From NCBI RefSeq assembly GCF_022179545.1, contig NZ_AP025518.1, forward strand, positions 1,178,001-1,242,000: DNA of 64,000 bases, read 5' to 3'. The notes below the pieces were generated by a model. The model made no database searches and was not told the DNA's origin. It saw only the letters and a list, made by a program, of their open reading frames with translations. Each line of letters starts with the position of its first letter. The first letter of the stretch is position 1. Both the position numbers and the translations under genes were made by a program. This document shows positions 54,191 through 62,959 of the stretch, in pieces. This DNA is from Mycolicibacterium fortuitum subsp. fortuitum. Its GTDB lineage: Bacteria > Actinomycetota > Actinomycetes > Mycobacteriales > Mycobacteriaceae.

Positions 54191-55743
54191 ACGGTGGGAA
54201 TCCGATTCCGGACGTCATAGGCGACTGCAGCTGCCTGAGATGGATCCCGCGTGCCACACAGGTCGACTGCAACGACGATGTTGGATTTGGCAGCCAGGGC
54301 CCGTGCGCAGTCCGGAGTTGAGTTCGATGGTGCCGAATCAGGCACTGACAGAACGCTTTCTTGCACCACCCGGGAACCGAGGGTGCGCGGCTGTGCCTCG
54401 CCACGTCTGGATACCGCGACGGTCTTGTTCGTGCAGTACCCCCAGTGTTCTCCGACGGCGGCCATGAAGTTCTCGGTTGCCGCGGGGTCGGGAAAGAGCA
54501 TGACCCGCTGCTGCAACCACACTCGACCGGACGCTCCGTCACCCGTGATCTCGCGTTGCCGCGTCGCGGACACGTCTTTGGGGTATGCCGGCAGTGCCGC
54601 CGGGAGCGCCGACGGATCCCCTTCGGGTGCACAACCTTTCGATGAACCAGCATTGCCGTCGGCGGGTGCGGCGTCGCTGCTGGTGTCCGGCCCGCCAGCA
54701 CTGAGACCAGTGACGCCCACCAGCGTCTGCGCTCTCTCGGGTCCGATCAGGAGCGGTTCGAGGTCAGGCTTCTGGTAAGTGCGCACCACTTCCGGGCATT
54801 GCCAGAACTCGTCGACGGTGGATCCCTTCGCGACGGGCGTCGAGTCCACCACCGCGGTGACGCGGTGCGTCGCGTCGGGAGTCACGCTGATCGCGTAGCC
54901 CTGCTCACGGGACCACCGCGCCGGCACCAGCACGTAGCGGCCTGCATGCGCTTCCAAGACGCGAAGACATTCGTAACGGTAGACCGGCGCCGACGGTGGC
55001 CCCTGGTTGGGCAGTACCGTCATCTTCACCAGATTGTCGGGAATGTTCAGTGCCTCGGTGGTATCGAGTTGCACGGCGGTGTATTCACCGTCGGCCGGCC
55101 ACAGCTTGCCCGCGGCGTCCTGGCCGTTGCGCTTACCTTGGTCGACGGCGTACAGGTCGGTCACCCAGAACAGGGCCACCACCAGGCCGGCGGCTGCCAG
55201 TGCCAGCAGCACCCGCTCGGCTGCCTTGGGGAGCCGACCGGCGCCTGCGAGGGCGAGGGTCCAATAGCCGGCGGCCAGCAGAGCGATTCCGCCCGTGATC
55301 GTCACCGCCATGTACATGTCGGGAGGGTTGTCGAACACCGATTTGATCAGGCTGCGATCGGACACGAGCCACACCACGGCGACGGTCAAGCACACAGTGC
55401 CCAAGCCGGCCAGCAGCCATCCGATATTGCGCAGCAATGCAATTCGCCGTCCCGTGGCCGCCCAATGGCGAAATGCCGCGGCCAGCAACACCAGCACCGC
55501 GAGAATGATCAGCACCCGCAGTGATGCGAAGAAGAACGTCCCGATGGTGGAGACGACATAGTCGGCCGACGTGTAGCCAACGGTCGCCGGGTCCACACCG
55601 AAGTAGTGCAGTCGGTTGCGGATCGCGAGCAGTCCGAAGAAGTAGCACAACCCGGTGACCAGCGAGGTCGGTGCCACCACCAGGGCGGCGAGGCTCAGCC
55701 ATCGTTCGGCCGATTGCGTCAGTGACTTCGTCTCGTCGCTCAC
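54187..55743 (-). CDS. Membrane protein with PknH-sensor-like extracellular domain
   Basis: A 518-residue protein. It has five hydrophobic segments in residues 15-205, a soluble region of about 310 residues, and at the C-terminus HWGYCTNKTVAV, CARALAAKSNIVVAVDLCG and AAAVAYDVRNRIPTV, which resemble the PknH extracellular sensor domain with its disulfide cysteines. No kinase domain is present. It is co-translated with an upstream Thr-rich lipoprotein (ATGA at 55740-55743). Function unknown; ligand sensing or envelope scaffolding is inferred. Confidence 0.7.
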   Translation of the reverse strand: MSDETKSLTQSAERWLSLAALVVAPTSLVTGLCYFFGLLAIRNRLHYFGVDPATVGYTSADYVVSTIGTFFFASLRVLIILAVLVLLAAAFRHWAATGRRIALLRNIGWLLAGLGTVCLTVAVVWLVSDRSLIKSVFDNPPDMYMAVTITGGIALLAAGYWTLALAGAGRLPKAAERVLLALAAAGLVVALFWVTDLYAVDQGKRNGQDAAGKLWPADGEYTAVQLDTTEALNIPDNLVKMTVLPNQGPPSAPVYRYECLRVLEAHAGRYVLVPARWSREQGYAISVTPDATHRVTAVVDSTPVAKGSTVDEFWQCPEVVRTYQKPDLEPLLIGPERAQTLVGVTGLSAGGPDTSSDAAPADGNAGSSKGCAPEGDPSALPAALPAYPKDVSATRQREITGDGASGRVWLQQRVMLFPDPAATENFMAAVGEHWGYCTNKTVAVSRRGEAQPRTLGSRVVQESVLSVPDSAPSNSTPDCARALAAKSNIVVAVDLCGTRDPSQAAAVAYDVRNRIPTV

Positions 55744-56111
55744 GCCGGGGGCGCCTGCGTGGTGGGCGGAGCCGACGTCACCGCAACGCTGTTCGTCGTC
55801 GGCGGTTCCGTGGTGACCGTCGGGGTGGGCAATGTCGTCTGCGTCTCCGAAGACGGCAGCGGAAGCGTCGTGCTGGTCGACGTCGTCGTGCTGGTGTAGC
55901 CGCCTGGGTTCTGCGTGGTTGTCGGGGCCTTGTACGTGGCGACCGGTCCTGACGTCGTGGTCGTGGTCGACGGCAACGTCGCGCTCCCGCTCGCCGGAGG
56001 CGGCGGTGGCGGGTCGCTGTGGGTCTCACCGCCACAGGCCACCGTCAGCGCCACCGACAACGCGATCGCCGTCGTCGCTGCCGAGCGTCCTACTGTCGAT
56101 ACGACGTCCAT
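55740..56111 (-). CDS. Thr/Pro-rich lipoprotein
   Basis: A 123-residue product from ATG 56111: signal peptide with lipobox LTVAC, then a low-complexity Thr/Ser/Pro stalk to the end. It has no folded domain and is probably a glycosylated surface stalk. ATG 56123 adds four residues. It overlaps the PknH-sensor-like gene by 4 nt, so the two likely work together. Confidence 0.68.
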   Translation of the reverse strand: MDVVSTVGRSAATTAIALSVALTVACGGETHSDPPPPPPASGSATLPSTTTTTSGPVATYKAPTTTQNPGGYTSTTTSTSTTLPLPSSETQTTLPTPTVTTEPPTTNSVAVTSAPPTTQAPPA

Positions 56112-56361
56112 CAGCCCTCCCACCAGTGTCTTTACGATGGTGGCAAATTGGGGGCGGTTGTGCGCGAGTACCGGACTACTCGATTCGCAGACGTCTCAAC
56201 CCGCGACGGGACATACCACTCGATCGTCTGCGGCGGGGCGGAATGGCGCAGCAAAGTGTCGCGATCTGCGGCCGATTCCTTACAAGCTGACAACCCGTGG
56301 CGTCCGCCCGGACTGGCAGCATGGCAGGCCACACGCCACGTCGCTCAAAGGGGTGAACGCC

Positions 56362-56703
56362 TTGACCCGTACGCTTTTCGACAGCCGGCCACCGCTGGAA
56401 TTCGTTGCGCGTCCGGCGATTCCGATCTACCGCTCACCTCGCAACCTGCCGCCGCCTGCGCTCGATGAGTGGAGTTGGCAGCTACGCGGCCTCTGCCGGG
56501 ACCATCCGGCGGAGGTGTTCTTTCCGGAAGAGGTTCGGGGACGGCCGCTGCGCAGGCGAGAGGACGCGGCCAAGGCGATCTGCCTGGCTTGTCCGGTACT
56601 GGAACGGTGCCGCACCCACGCACTCTCGGCTCCCGAGCCCTATGGCATCTGGGGTGCGATGACCGCCAGAGAGCGTGCCGTCAAGATGGAGGCCGAAGGC
56701 TAG
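56362..56703 (+). CDS. WhiB-family iron-sulfur transcription factor
   Basis: A 113-residue WhiB-like protein with four [4Fe-4S] cysteines (Cys45, Cys74, Cys77, Cys83: LCRDHPAEVFFPEE, AICLACPVLERC), the turn GIWGAM (about 95-100) and a basic C-terminal tail. TTG 56362 is preceded by AAAGGGG at 8 nt; the frame is open far upstream without WhiB similarity. I cannot assign it to a numbered WhiB. Its stop overlaps the aminotransferase stop on the other strand. Confidence 0.88.
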   Translation: MTRTLFDSRPPLEFVARPAIPIYRSPRNLPPPALDEWSWQLRGLCRDHPAEVFFPEEVRGRPLRRREDAAKAICLACPVLERCRTHALSAPEPYGIWGAMTARERAVKMEAEG

Positions 56704-57866
56704 GGCCGCAATACACCGAGCCGGCGGATCGCCTCTTCCATGGTGTTGTCGCGCTTGCAGAAAGCGAAGCGCACCAGGTGATTCCACAGATCGGCGTGCG
56801 GGGCCTCGGGATCGCAGAACGCCGACATCGGGATCGCGGCCACCCCTGCCCGGTGAGGCAGCTCGGCGCAGAACTGCGTGCTGTCGGAATATCCCAACGG
56901 CCGTGGGTCTGCGCAAAGGAAGTAGGTACCGCGGCTGTCGTGCACCTCGAACCCGATGTCGGCCAGTGCGTTACCGAGGCGGTCACGTTTGGCCTCGAAT
57001 GACTGCCGCAGATCGGCGACCCAACCGTCCTCGTGGTCCAGCGCGTGGGCAACCGCGGGCTGGAACGGGCCGCCACCCACATAGCTCAGGTACTGCTTGG
57101 CGGCCCGCACTCCGGCGATCAGATCGGCGGGCCCGCAGGCCCAGCCGATCTTCCAGCCGGTGACGTTGAACATCTTGGCCGCGCTGGAGATGGTCACCGT
57201 GCGCCCCGCCATGCCGGGATACCGGGCGAGCGGGAGGTGCTCGACGCCGAACACCAACTGCTCGTACACCTCATCGGTGATCACCAGCAGGTCGTGTTCG
57301 ACGGCCAGCGCCGCGATGGCACGCAATTCGGCGTCGGAGGCCACAGCACCGGTGGGATTGTGCGGTGAGTTGAGGATCAGTGCCCGGGTCCTTGGCGTGA
57401 TGGCGCGGCGCAGGCCCTCGGTGTCGATCGCGAATCCGGCACCATCGGCCACCAGCGGTACGGCGGTGCGCACGCATCCGGCCATGGCGATCACGGGGGG
57501 GTACGAGTCGTAGAACGGCTCGATCACCAGTATTTCGGAACCCGGCTCCACCAGACCGAGCACCGATGCCGCGATGGCCTCGGTGGCTCCGACGGTCACC
57601 AGCACCTCGATGTCGGGGTCGTATTCGATCCCGTAGTGGCGCTTGCGCTGCGCGGCGATGGCCCGGCGCAACTCGGGGATGCCGAGACCGGGCGGGTACT
57701 GGTTGTGGCCTTCGGCGATGGCGTTCTGTGCCACTTTCAGCATCTCGGCCGGCCCGTCTTCGTCGGGAAAACCCTGGCCGAGGTTGACCGCGCCCAGCCG
57801 GGCGGCCAACGCCGACATCTCCGCGAAGATGGTGACGGCGAAGGGCTGCAGTCTGCGCACGGTCAT
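56700..57866 (-). CDS. dapC: Fold-type I PLP aminotransferase (DapC-like)
   Basis: A 388-residue class I/II aminotransferase: NLGQGFPDEDGP near the N-terminus, NSPHNPTGAV for PLP phosphate and substrate, the PLP lysine in SSAAKMFNVTGWKIGW and VRFAFCKRDNTMEEAIRRL at the end. Rv0858c is annotated as probable N-succinyldiaminopimelate aminotransferase (lysine/peptidoglycan pathway); a kynurenine/methionine aminotransferase role is the alternative. ATG 57866 chosen. Confidence 0.85.
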   Translation of the reverse strand: MTVRRLQPFAVTIFAEMSALAARLGAVNLGQGFPDEDGPAEMLKVAQNAIAEGHNQYPPGLGIPELRRAIAAQRKRHYGIEYDPDIEVLVTVGATEAIAASVLGLVEPGSEILVIEPFYDSYPPVIAMAGCVRTAVPLVADGAGFAIDTEGLRRAITPRTRALILNSPHNPTGAVASDAELRAIAALAVEHDLLVITDEVYEQLVFGVEHLPLARYPGMAGRTVTISSAAKMFNVTGWKIGWACGPADLIAGVRAAKQYLSYVGGGPFQPAVAHALDHEDGWVADLRQSFEAKRDRLGNALADIGFEVHDSRGTYFLCADPRPLGYSDSTQFCAELPHRAGVAAIPMSAFCDPEAPHADLWNHLVRFAFCKRDNTMEEAIRRLGVLRP

Positions 57867-58023
57867 GAGCGTCGAGCGTAGGCGCGGCGACTCGTCGAGG
57901 CTGCGCTGAGATCGCAAATTCGGGCGAATCCGCGGTCTGGACGCAGGCTCAGTGGCCTGAGCGCAGGCTCGGAGTTGTCCGTCGGCGGGAATGATTGCCG
58001 CGCTCTCGACGCTTTAACGCGGC

Positions 58024-59130
58024 GTGACCTACAAACTGAACGCCGACGCCGCACTGCTGCAGCCGATCCAGGTCGGCGACACCGCCGCGACCAACCGTCT
58101 GTTCATGGCACCGCTGACGCGTTCGCGCGCCGACGCCGACGGCACCCCCTCGCCGCTGGCCGCGCAGTACTACACGCAGCGGGCCGGCGCCGGCTTGATC
58201 ATCAGCGAGGCCACCGCCATCGCCGAGACCGCCAACGGCGCCTACATGAACACCCCGGGCATCTACACCGACCGCCATCAGAGTGGATGGGCCGAGATCG
58301 CTGACTCGGTGCACGCCGCCGGCGGCAAGATGTTCGTCCAGCTGTGGCACGTCGGTCGGATGGCCCACCCCGACATCAGTGGGTTCGAGCCCGTCGCACC
58401 CTCGGCGATCGCGGCCGACATGGTCACTCATACACCCACCGGCAAGAAGCCACTGCAGACGCCACGGGCACTGGAAGCCGCGGAGATTCCGGTGATCGTC
58501 GAACAGTTCCGGGCCGCCGCCCGCCGCGCGGTCGATGCCGGCATGGACGGGGTGGAAATCCACGGCGCCAATGGTTACCTGCTGCATGAATTCGCCTCAG
58601 ATGTGGTCAACCAGCGCACCGACGCCTATGGCGGTTCCCCCGAGAACCGCGCCCGGCTGACCGCCGAGGTGGTCGAGGCCGTCGTCGACGAGATCGGTGC
58701 CGGCCGAGTGGGCCTGCGGATCTCACCCGGAAACACCGCGGGCGACATGCACGAGAACGACCCGGTCAGCACCTATGAGGCGCTGTTGGAGCGGATCGCG
58801 CCGCTGAACCTGGCCTACCTGCACGTCGTGATCGACCCGGCCGAACACGCCTTCGGCGTCATCCGCGCCTTGTGGTCGGGAACCTTCGTCCTCAACACCG
58901 GCCGTGGCACGGGCACAGATTTCTGCGCACTGGAGGGCTACGCGGAGTGGGGCGCCATCAGCGCGGCCGCGGTGGGGCGTGCCTTCCTGGCCAACCCGGA
59001 CCTGATCGACCGGCTGGTGCTGGGCGCCGAGCTCAACGAGCCCGATGTGTCGACCTTCTACGCGCCCGGGCCCATCGGCTACACCGATTACCCGTCGTTG
59101 ATCGAGATCGAGGCGCCCCGCTCGGCCTGA
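58024..59130 (+). CDS. Old Yellow Enzyme-family alkene reductase
   Basis: A 368-residue FMN TIM barrel: [41 protein letters not shown], the substrate His/Asn in [25 protein letters not shown] and [15 protein letters not shown]. It reduces activated C=C bonds with NADPH. Start GTG 58024. Physiological substrate unknown. Confidence 0.92.
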   Translation: MTYKLNADAALLQPIQVGDTAATNRLFMAPLTRSRADADGTPSPLAAQYYTQRAGAGLIISEATAIAETANGAYMNTPGIYTDRHQSGWAEIADSVHAAGGKMFVQLWHVGRMAHPDISGFEPVAPSAIAADMVTHTPTGKKPLQTPRALEAAEIPVIVEQFRAAARRAVDAGMDGVEIHGANGYLLHEFASDVVNQRTDAYGGSPENRARLTAEVVEAVVDEIGAGRVGLRISPGNTAGDMHENDPVSTYEALLERIAPLNLAYLHVVIDPAEHAFGVIRALWSGTFVLNTGRGTGTDFCALEGYAEWGAISAAAVGRAFLANPDLIDRLVLGAELNEPDVSTFYAPGPIGYTDYPSLIEIEAPRSA

Positions 59131-59151
59131 GGTGCTCGTCGTTTCCGACGT

Positions 59152-59193
59152 CTGGGTCGTTGCGCCGCGTGGTGAACAACCCCCATGTCGAAA
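59152..59193 (+). repeat. 42-bp direct repeat, copy 1
   Basis: This 42-bp unit (starting CTGGGTCGTTGCGCC, ending CCCCCATGTCGAAA) is repeated exactly at 59270-59311, 118 bp away. Weaker similarity extends about 20 bp upstream of both copies. It lies in the 344-bp gap between the OYE and fadA genes. Confidence 0.85.
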
Positions 59194-59269
59194 ACGGCGG
59201 CGAGGCTGGGCCGGTCGCGAGCACGAGGCCCCCCGGCCCCGGCGCCGCTTCAGGCCTCGTCTCCTACGC

Positions 59270-59311
59270 CTGGGTCGTTGCGCCGCGTGGTGAACAACCC
59301 CCATGTCGAAA
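59270..59311 (+). repeat. 42-bp direct repeat, copy 2
   Basis: Exact second copy of the 59152-59193 unit. The rest of the gap 59131-59474 holds no supported gene; fadA transcription must start within or downstream of the repeats. Only two copies with 76 bp between them, so not a CRISPR. Confidence 0.85.
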
Positions 59312-59474
59312 TCCGCGACGAGTCGGTCGACCGCCGGTTCCAGGAGATGCTGAGCACAGGCCCAACCAACGGGTTGGGCGAGGCTGCTACGCTGCCGTTC
59401 AGAGGACTGTCCACGCGTTGGGCGGTTCCACAACCCAACCTGAACCTGGACGCCGATACGGCAGGGGAGCAGAC

Positions 59475-60686
59475 ATGTCCGAAGAAGCCTTCATCTACGA
59501 GGCGATCCGCACGCCGCGTGGCAAGCAGCGCGGCGGCGCACTCAACGAGATCAAGCCGGTCAACCTGGTTGTCGGCCTGATCGAGGAGATCCGCAGCCGT
59601 TACCCCGACCTGGACGAGACGCTGATCAGCGACGTCATCCTGGGTGTTGTCTCGCCGGTCGGCGACCAGGGCGGCGACATCGCCCGGACCGCGGGCCTGG
59701 TGGCCAAGCTGCCCGAGACCACCGGTGGTTTCCAGCTCAACCGCTTCTGCGCCTCGGGTCTGGAGGCCGTCAACCTGGCCGCCCAAAAGGTCCGTTCCGG
59801 CTGGGACGACCTGGTGCTGGCCGGTGGTGTCGAGTCGATGAGCCGCGTTCCGATGGGCTCCGACGGCGGCGCCTGGGCCTCTGACCCGGAGACCAACTAC
59901 CGCATCGGCTTCGTCCCGCAGGGCATCGGCGCCGACCTGATCGCCACCATCGAGGGCTTCTCCCGCGAGGACGTCGACGCCTACGCGGCGCGGTCGCAGG
60001 AGCGCGCGGCGGCAGCCTGGTCCGGCGGCTACTTCGCCAAGTCGGTCGTCCCGGTCAAGGATCAGAACGGCCTCGTGGTCCTCGATCACGACGAGCACAT
60101 GCGTCCCGGCACCACCGTGGCTGACCTCGGCAAGCTCAAGTCCGCGTTCGAGGGTCTGGGCGCGATGGGTGGCTTCGACGACGTGGCGCTGCAGAAGTAC
60201 CACTACGTCGAGAAGATCAACCACGTCCACACCGGCGGCAACAGCTCGGGCATCGTCGACGGCGCCGGCCTGCTGCTCATCGGTAGCGAGAAAGCCGGGC
60301 AGAGCCAGGGCCTGACCCCGCGCGCCCGCATCGTGGCCACCGCCACCAGCGGTGCCGACCCGGTCATCATGCTCACCGGCCCCACCCCGGCCACCCAGAA
60401 GGTGCTGGACCGGGCCGGCCTGACCGTCGACGACATCGACCTGTTCGAGCTCAACGAGGCCTTCGCCTCCGTGGTGCTGAAGTTCCAGAAGGACCTCAAC
60501 ATCCCCGACGAGAAGCTCAACGTCAACGGTGGCGCCATCGCGATGGGCCACCCGCTGGGCGCCACGGGCGCCATGATCACCGGAACCATGGTCGACGAGC
60601 TCGAGCGTCGCGGCGCCAAGCGTGCCCTGATCACGCTGTGTATCGGCGGCGGCATGGGCGTGGCCACCATCATCGAGCGCGTCTGA
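59475..60686 (+). CDS. fadA: Acetyl-CoA acyltransferase (thiolase) FadA
   Basis: A 403-residue thiolase: nucleophile Cys92 in [28 protein letters not shown], the general-base His in [15 protein letters not shown] and the second catalytic Cys in CIGGGMG. It cleaves 3-ketoacyl-CoA. ATG 59475 with GGGGAGC 8 nt upstream. Forms the beta subunit of the mycobacterial trifunctional beta-oxidation complex with FadB, 15 bp downstream (Rv0859/Rv0860). Confidence 0.95.
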   Translation: MSEEAFIYEAIRTPRGKQRGGALNEIKPVNLVVGLIEEIRSRYPDLDETLISDVILGVVSPVGDQGGDIARTAGLVAKLPETTGGFQLNRFCASGLEAVNLAAQKVRSGWDDLVLAGGVESMSRVPMGSDGGAWASDPETNYRIGFVPQGIGADLIATIEGFSREDVDAYAARSQERAAAAWSGGYFAKSVVPVKDQNGLVVLDHDEHMRPGTTVADLGKLKSAFEGLGAMGGFDDVALQKYHYVEKINHVHTGGNSSGIVDGAGLLLIGSEKAGQSQGLTPRARIVATATSGADPVIMLTGPTPATQKVLDRAGLTVDDIDLFELNEAFASVVLKFQKDLNIPDEKLNVNGGAIAMGHPLGATGAMITGTMVDELERRGAKRALITLCIGGGMGVATIIERV

Positions 60687-60701
60687 GAGGGCTGAACAAC
60701 A

Positions 60702-62849
60702 ATGGCTGAGAACACCATTCAGTGGGACAAGGATGCCGACGGCATCGTCACCCTGACGTTGGACGACCCGACCGGTTCGGCCAACGTGATGAACGAGCAC
60801 TACAAGGAATCCATGCACAATGCCGTGGAACGCCTTGTTGCTGAGCAGGATTCGATCACCGGTGTGGTCATCACCAGCGCGAAGAAGACCTTCTTCGCCG
60901 GCGGTGACCTCAAGGGCATGATGAACATCGGCCCTGACGACGCCGCCGAGGCGTTCGAGATGGTCGAGACCATCAAGGCCGACCTGCGCAAGCTGGAGAC
61001 CCTGCCCAAGCCCGTCGTGGCCGCCATCAACGGCGCCGCGCTCGGCGGCGGCCTGGAGATCGCGCTGGCCACCAACCACCGCATCGCCGCCGACGTCAAG
61101 GGCAGCCAGATCGGCCTGCCCGAGGTCACCCTGGGCCTGCTGCCCGGTGGCGGCGGCGTGGCCCGCACCGTGCGCATGTTCGGCATCCAGAAGGCCTTCA
61201 TGGAGGTGCTGAGCCAGGGCACCCGCTTCAACCCCAGCAAGGCCAAGGACACCGGCCTGGTCGACGAACTGGTCGGCAGCGTCGAGGAATTGGTCCCCGC
61301 CGCCAAGGCGTGGATCAAGGCCAACCCCGAGGCCCACACCCAGCCGTGGGACGTCAAGGGCTACAAGATCCCCGGTGGCACCCCGTCCACCCCGGCGCTC
61401 GCCGCGATCCTGCCGTCCTTCCCGGCCCTGCTGAAGAAGCAGCTCAAGGGTGCGCCGATGCCGGCACCGCGGGCCATCCTGGACGCCGCTGTCGAGGGTG
61501 CGCAGGTCGACTTCGACACCGCGAGCCGCATCGAGAGCCGCTACTTCGTCTCGCTGGTCACCGGCCAGACCGCCAAGAACATGATCCAGGCGTTCTTCCT
61601 GGACCTGCAGGCCATCAACGGCGGCGCTTCGCGTCCCGAGGGCATCGCCAAGCAGGAGATCAAGAAGATCGGCGTGCTGGGTGCGGGCATGATGGGCGCC
61701 GGTATCGCCTACGTGTCGGCCAAGGCCGGCTACGACGTCGTCCTCAAGGACGTCAGCATCGAGGCCGCCCAGAAGGGCAAGGCGTACTCGGAGGGCCTGG
61801 AAGCCAAGGCGCTCAAGCGCGGCAAGACCACCGAGGAGAAGTCCGCGGCGCTGCTGGCTCGCATCACCCCGACCGCCGATCCGCAGGATCTCAAGGGCGT
61901 CGACTTCGTGATCGAGGCCGTGTTCGAGAACCAGGAACTCAAGCACAAGGTGTTCCAGGAGATCGAGGACATCGTCGAGCCCAACGCGCTGCTCGGCTCG
62001 AACACCTCCACGCTGCCGATCACCGGTCTGGCGACCGGCGTGAAGCGCCAGGAGGACTTCATCGGTATCCACTTCTTCTCGCCGGTCGACAAGATGCCGC
62101 TGGTGGAGATCATCAAGGGCGAGAAGACCTCTGACGAGGCGCTGGCCCGGGTGTTCGACTACACGCTGGCCATCAAGAAGACCCCCATCGTGGTCAACGA
62201 CAGCCGCGGCTTCTTCACCAGCCGCGTGATCGGCACCTTCGTCAACGAGGCGCTGGCCATGCTGGGCGAGGGTGTGGAGCCCGCGTCGATCGAGCAGGCG
62301 GGTTCGCAGGCCGGTTACCCGGCGGCGCCGCTGCAGCTGAGCGATGAGCTCAACCTGGAGCTCATGCACAAGATCGCCGTCGCCACGAAGGAAGGCATCG
62401 AGGCCGCCGGTGGCACGCACGTGCCGCACCCGGCCGAGGCCGTCGTGGAGAAGATGATCGAGCTCGGTCGCCCGTCGCGTCTGAAGGGTGCCGGCTTCTA
62501 CGAGTACGTCGACGGCAAGCGGACCCAGCTGTGGCCCGGCCTGCGCGAGACGTTCAACTCGGGTACCTCGCAGATCCCGCTGCAGGACATGATCGACCGC
62601 ATGCTGTTCGCCGAGGCTCTGGAGACCCAGAAGTGCATCGACGAGGGCGTTCTCACCTCGACCGCTGACGCGAACATCGGCTCGATCATGGGTATCGGCT
62701 TCCCGCCGTACACCGGTGGTTCGGCCCAGTTCATCGTCGGCTACCAGGGTGAGCTCGGCGTCGGCAAGGAGGCCTTCGTGGCCCGGGCCAAGGAACTGGC
62801 CGCCCGCTACGGCGACCGCTTCCTGCCCCCGGCCTCGCTGGAGGGCTAA
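60702..62849 (+). CDS. fadB: Trifunctional enzyme alpha subunit FadB (enoyl-CoA hydratase/3-hydroxyacyl-CoA dehydrogenase)
   Basis: A 715-residue fusion. The N-terminal crotonase domain has oxyanion-hole segments GGDLKGMM and [16 protein letters not shown], and catalytic-loop [15 protein letters not shown]. From about residue 320 the dehydrogenase follows, with the NAD motif [21 protein letters not shown], catalytic His in [17 protein letters not shown], and the C-terminal dimer domain. Codon use is strongly biased to CGC/CTG/GAG, as expected of a highly expressed gene. The antisense strand is open for 1270 codons as a result; that is a shadow. Confidence 0.96.
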   Translation: MAENTIQWDKDADGIVTLTLDDPTGSANVMNEHYKESMHNAVERLVAEQDSITGVVITSAKKTFFAGGDLKGMMNIGPDDAAEAFEMVETIKADLRKLETLPKPVVAAINGAALGGGLEIALATNHRIAADVKGSQIGLPEVTLGLLPGGGGVARTVRMFGIQKAFMEVLSQGTRFNPSKAKDTGLVDELVGSVEELVPAAKAWIKANPEAHTQPWDVKGYKIPGGTPSTPALAAILPSFPALLKKQLKGAPMPAPRAILDAAVEGAQVDFDTASRIESRYFVSLVTGQTAKNMIQAFFLDLQAINGGASRPEGIAKQEIKKIGVLGAGMMGAGIAYVSAKAGYDVVLKDVSIEAAQKGKAYSEGLEAKALKRGKTTEEKSAALLARITPTADPQDLKGVDFVIEAVFENQELKHKVFQEIEDIVEPNALLGSNTSTLPITGLATGVKRQEDFIGIHFFSPVDKMPLVEIIKGEKTSDEALARVFDYTLAIKKTPIVVNDSRGFFTSRVIGTFVNEALAMLGEGVEPASIEQAGSQAGYPAAPLQLSDELNLELMHKIAVATKEGIEAAGGTHVPHPAEAVVEKMIELGRPSRLKGAGFYEYVDGKRTQLWPGLRETFNSGTSQIPLQDMIDRMLFAEALETQKCIDEGVLTSTADANIGSIMGIGFPPYTGGSAQFIVGYQGELGVGKEAFVARAKELAARYGDRFLPPASLEG

Positions 62850-62858
62850 CTCCACACT

Positions 62859-62918
62859 CCCAGCAGACGCGAAACCCCCCAAATTCCGAGAATTTGGGGG
62901 GTTTTCGCGTCTGCTGGG
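62859..62918. terminator. Exceptionally long terminator hairpin after fadB
   Basis: CCCAGCAGACGCGAAACCCC and its continuation to base 62886 pair with 62890-62918: 28 bp with a single bulged T at 62905 and a 3-nt loop (CGA). The stem includes CCCCCCAAATTC/GAATTTGGGGGG. It is followed 41 bp later by the S9 peptidase start, so it also separates two plus-strand genes. Confidence 0.88.
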
Positions 62919-62959
62919 CCAGTAGATTGAGGTCGCAATACCGACGACAAGGGGGCGTA

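Noticed and set aside
59152..59311. CRISPR array
   Set aside because: Only two repeat units, one spacer-sized gap and no cas genes; a simple direct duplication.
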